Below are positions 38,643 through 39,057 of a DNA stretch of 39,057 bases, piece by piece. The position numbers and the translations under genes were made by a program. The stretch is from an uncultured SAR116 cluster alpha proteobacterium (GTDB lineage Bacteria > Pseudomonadota > Alphaproteobacteria > Puniceispirillales > Puniceispirillaceae): assembly GCA_902547925.1 (NCBI GenBank), contig CACCQD010000015.1:1-39057 (forward strand), in the 5' to 3' direction. The notes under the pieces are model-generated. The model was not told the DNA's origin, did not search any database, and saw nothing but the letters and a program-made list of their open reading frames with translations. How positions within the stretch are numbered: the first letter of the stretch is position 1; each line of letters starts with the position of its first letter.

Positions 38643-39057
38643 AAATCAAGATTGCCATAATGCGCCGCCGCCGGCAGTCCTGGTATCTGGTCAGCGAGCA
38701 ATTCACGAAATGATGGCCGAGATTTCATCTTAGCATACCAGTTCTTGGTCTCTGTGTGCCTGTCCCAATCGATATCCCCAAAGTAATCAAGCACAGAAAG
38801 ATGCGCCGCACCGACAAGATCTGCCAGCGACATCTGACGACCAGCCAGCCAGTTATCCTTCTCTGTAAGCCAATCCAGATAATCAAGATGGATATGCAGA
38901 TTGGTCATCGCAGCCCTAATCACTACTGATGATGGCTGCCCCTCATCAACAAAACGTTTGATAAATCTCTCATTCAGCAGCGGCGCCCCAACTTCACGCA
39001 TGAATTTGCCCTCAAACCAATCCATCAATCGCCTGATTTCAGCGCGCTCACTGGCAG
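38639..39057 (-). CDS. GST-fold protein resembling FzlA, C-terminal part
   Basis: The open frame runs off the window end, so only the all-helical C-terminal domain of a glutathione S-transferase-fold protein is seen (about 139 residues). Segments LMDWFEGKFMREV, LDYLDWLTEKDNWLAG, SLADLVGAAHLSVLDYFGDI, WYAKMKSRPSFRELLADQIP and the terminal HYGNLDF resemble Caulobacter FzlA, which binds curved FtsZ filaments and is needed for division. The thioredoxin-fold N-terminus needed to confirm this is outside the window. The match to FzlA is from memory of the family. Confidence 0.75.
   Translation of the reverse strand, partial: ASERAEIRRLMDWFEGKFMREVGAPLLNERFIKRFVDEGQPSSVVIRAAMTNLHIHLDYLDWLTEKDNWLAGRQMSLADLVGAAHLSVLDYFGDIDWDRHTETKNWYAKMKSRPSFRELLADQIPGLPAAAHYGNLDF

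Overview
The window reads as chromosomal DNA of an alphaproteobacterium. Supporting signs are the yqeY-dnaG-rpoD cluster divergent from carA-carB-greA, an alphaproteobacterial type of ribbon-helix-helix protein, an ELM1-domain protein, a GST-fold protein resembling Caulobacter FzlA, and two tRNA genes with an encoded CCA end. A marine, SAR116-like or Rhodospirillales-like source would fit, but this is an impression from gene content and was not tested by phylogeny.

Layout. 1-5.4 kb (+): the end of an S24/LexA-fold regulator, a TrmA/RlmD-type RNA methyltransferase, a small ribbon-helix-helix protein, a class I glutamine amidotransferase and a hydantoinase/oxoprolinase gene broken by one extra G. 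5.4-6.6 kb: a scar with two abutting gene remnants (FMN reductase, + strand; GcvT-type FAD dehydrogenase, - strand) and a tRNA with anticodon CAU. 6.8-11.4 kb (-): yqeY, dnaG, rpoD. 11.7-16.9 kb (+): carA, carB (frameshifted at a run of eight G) and greA. 17.0-18.4 kb (+): an apparently lower-GC island holding a decayed gene that joins an McrB-type N-terminal region to an HNH nuclease. 18.4-22.1 kb: an Lrp/AsnC regulator, an ELM1-domain protein, a LysR remnant, msrP and tRNA-Ser(GGA). 22.4-27.9 kb: a small membrane protein, lepA, leuA and a PQQ-type sugar dehydrogenase. 28.1-29.1 kb (-): two unrecognised genes. 29.4-36.4 kb (-): the classical thrS-infC-rpmI-rplT-pheS-pheT translation cluster. 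36.6-39.1 kb: a glycosyltransferase, an alpha/beta hydrolase and an FzlA-like protein cut by the window end.

Most genes are housekeeping: replication priming and sigma-70, carbamoyl phosphate for pyrimidines and arginine, transcript cleavage, elongation and initiation factors, two aminoacyl-tRNA synthetases, two ribosomal proteins and leucine synthesis. The accessory content is mostly decayed.

The most unusual signals are: (1) degenerate tandem repeats of 12-17 nt that recur at many unrelated places, very often in the leader just before a start codon; (2) the frameshifted McrB-N/HNH gene, whose nuclease motif also seems to lack its catalytic histidine; (3) same-direction poly-G frameshifts in carB and the hydantoinase gene; (4) infC apparently starting at AUA behind a strong Shine-Dalgarno sequence. 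I did not find an intact new multi-gene system.
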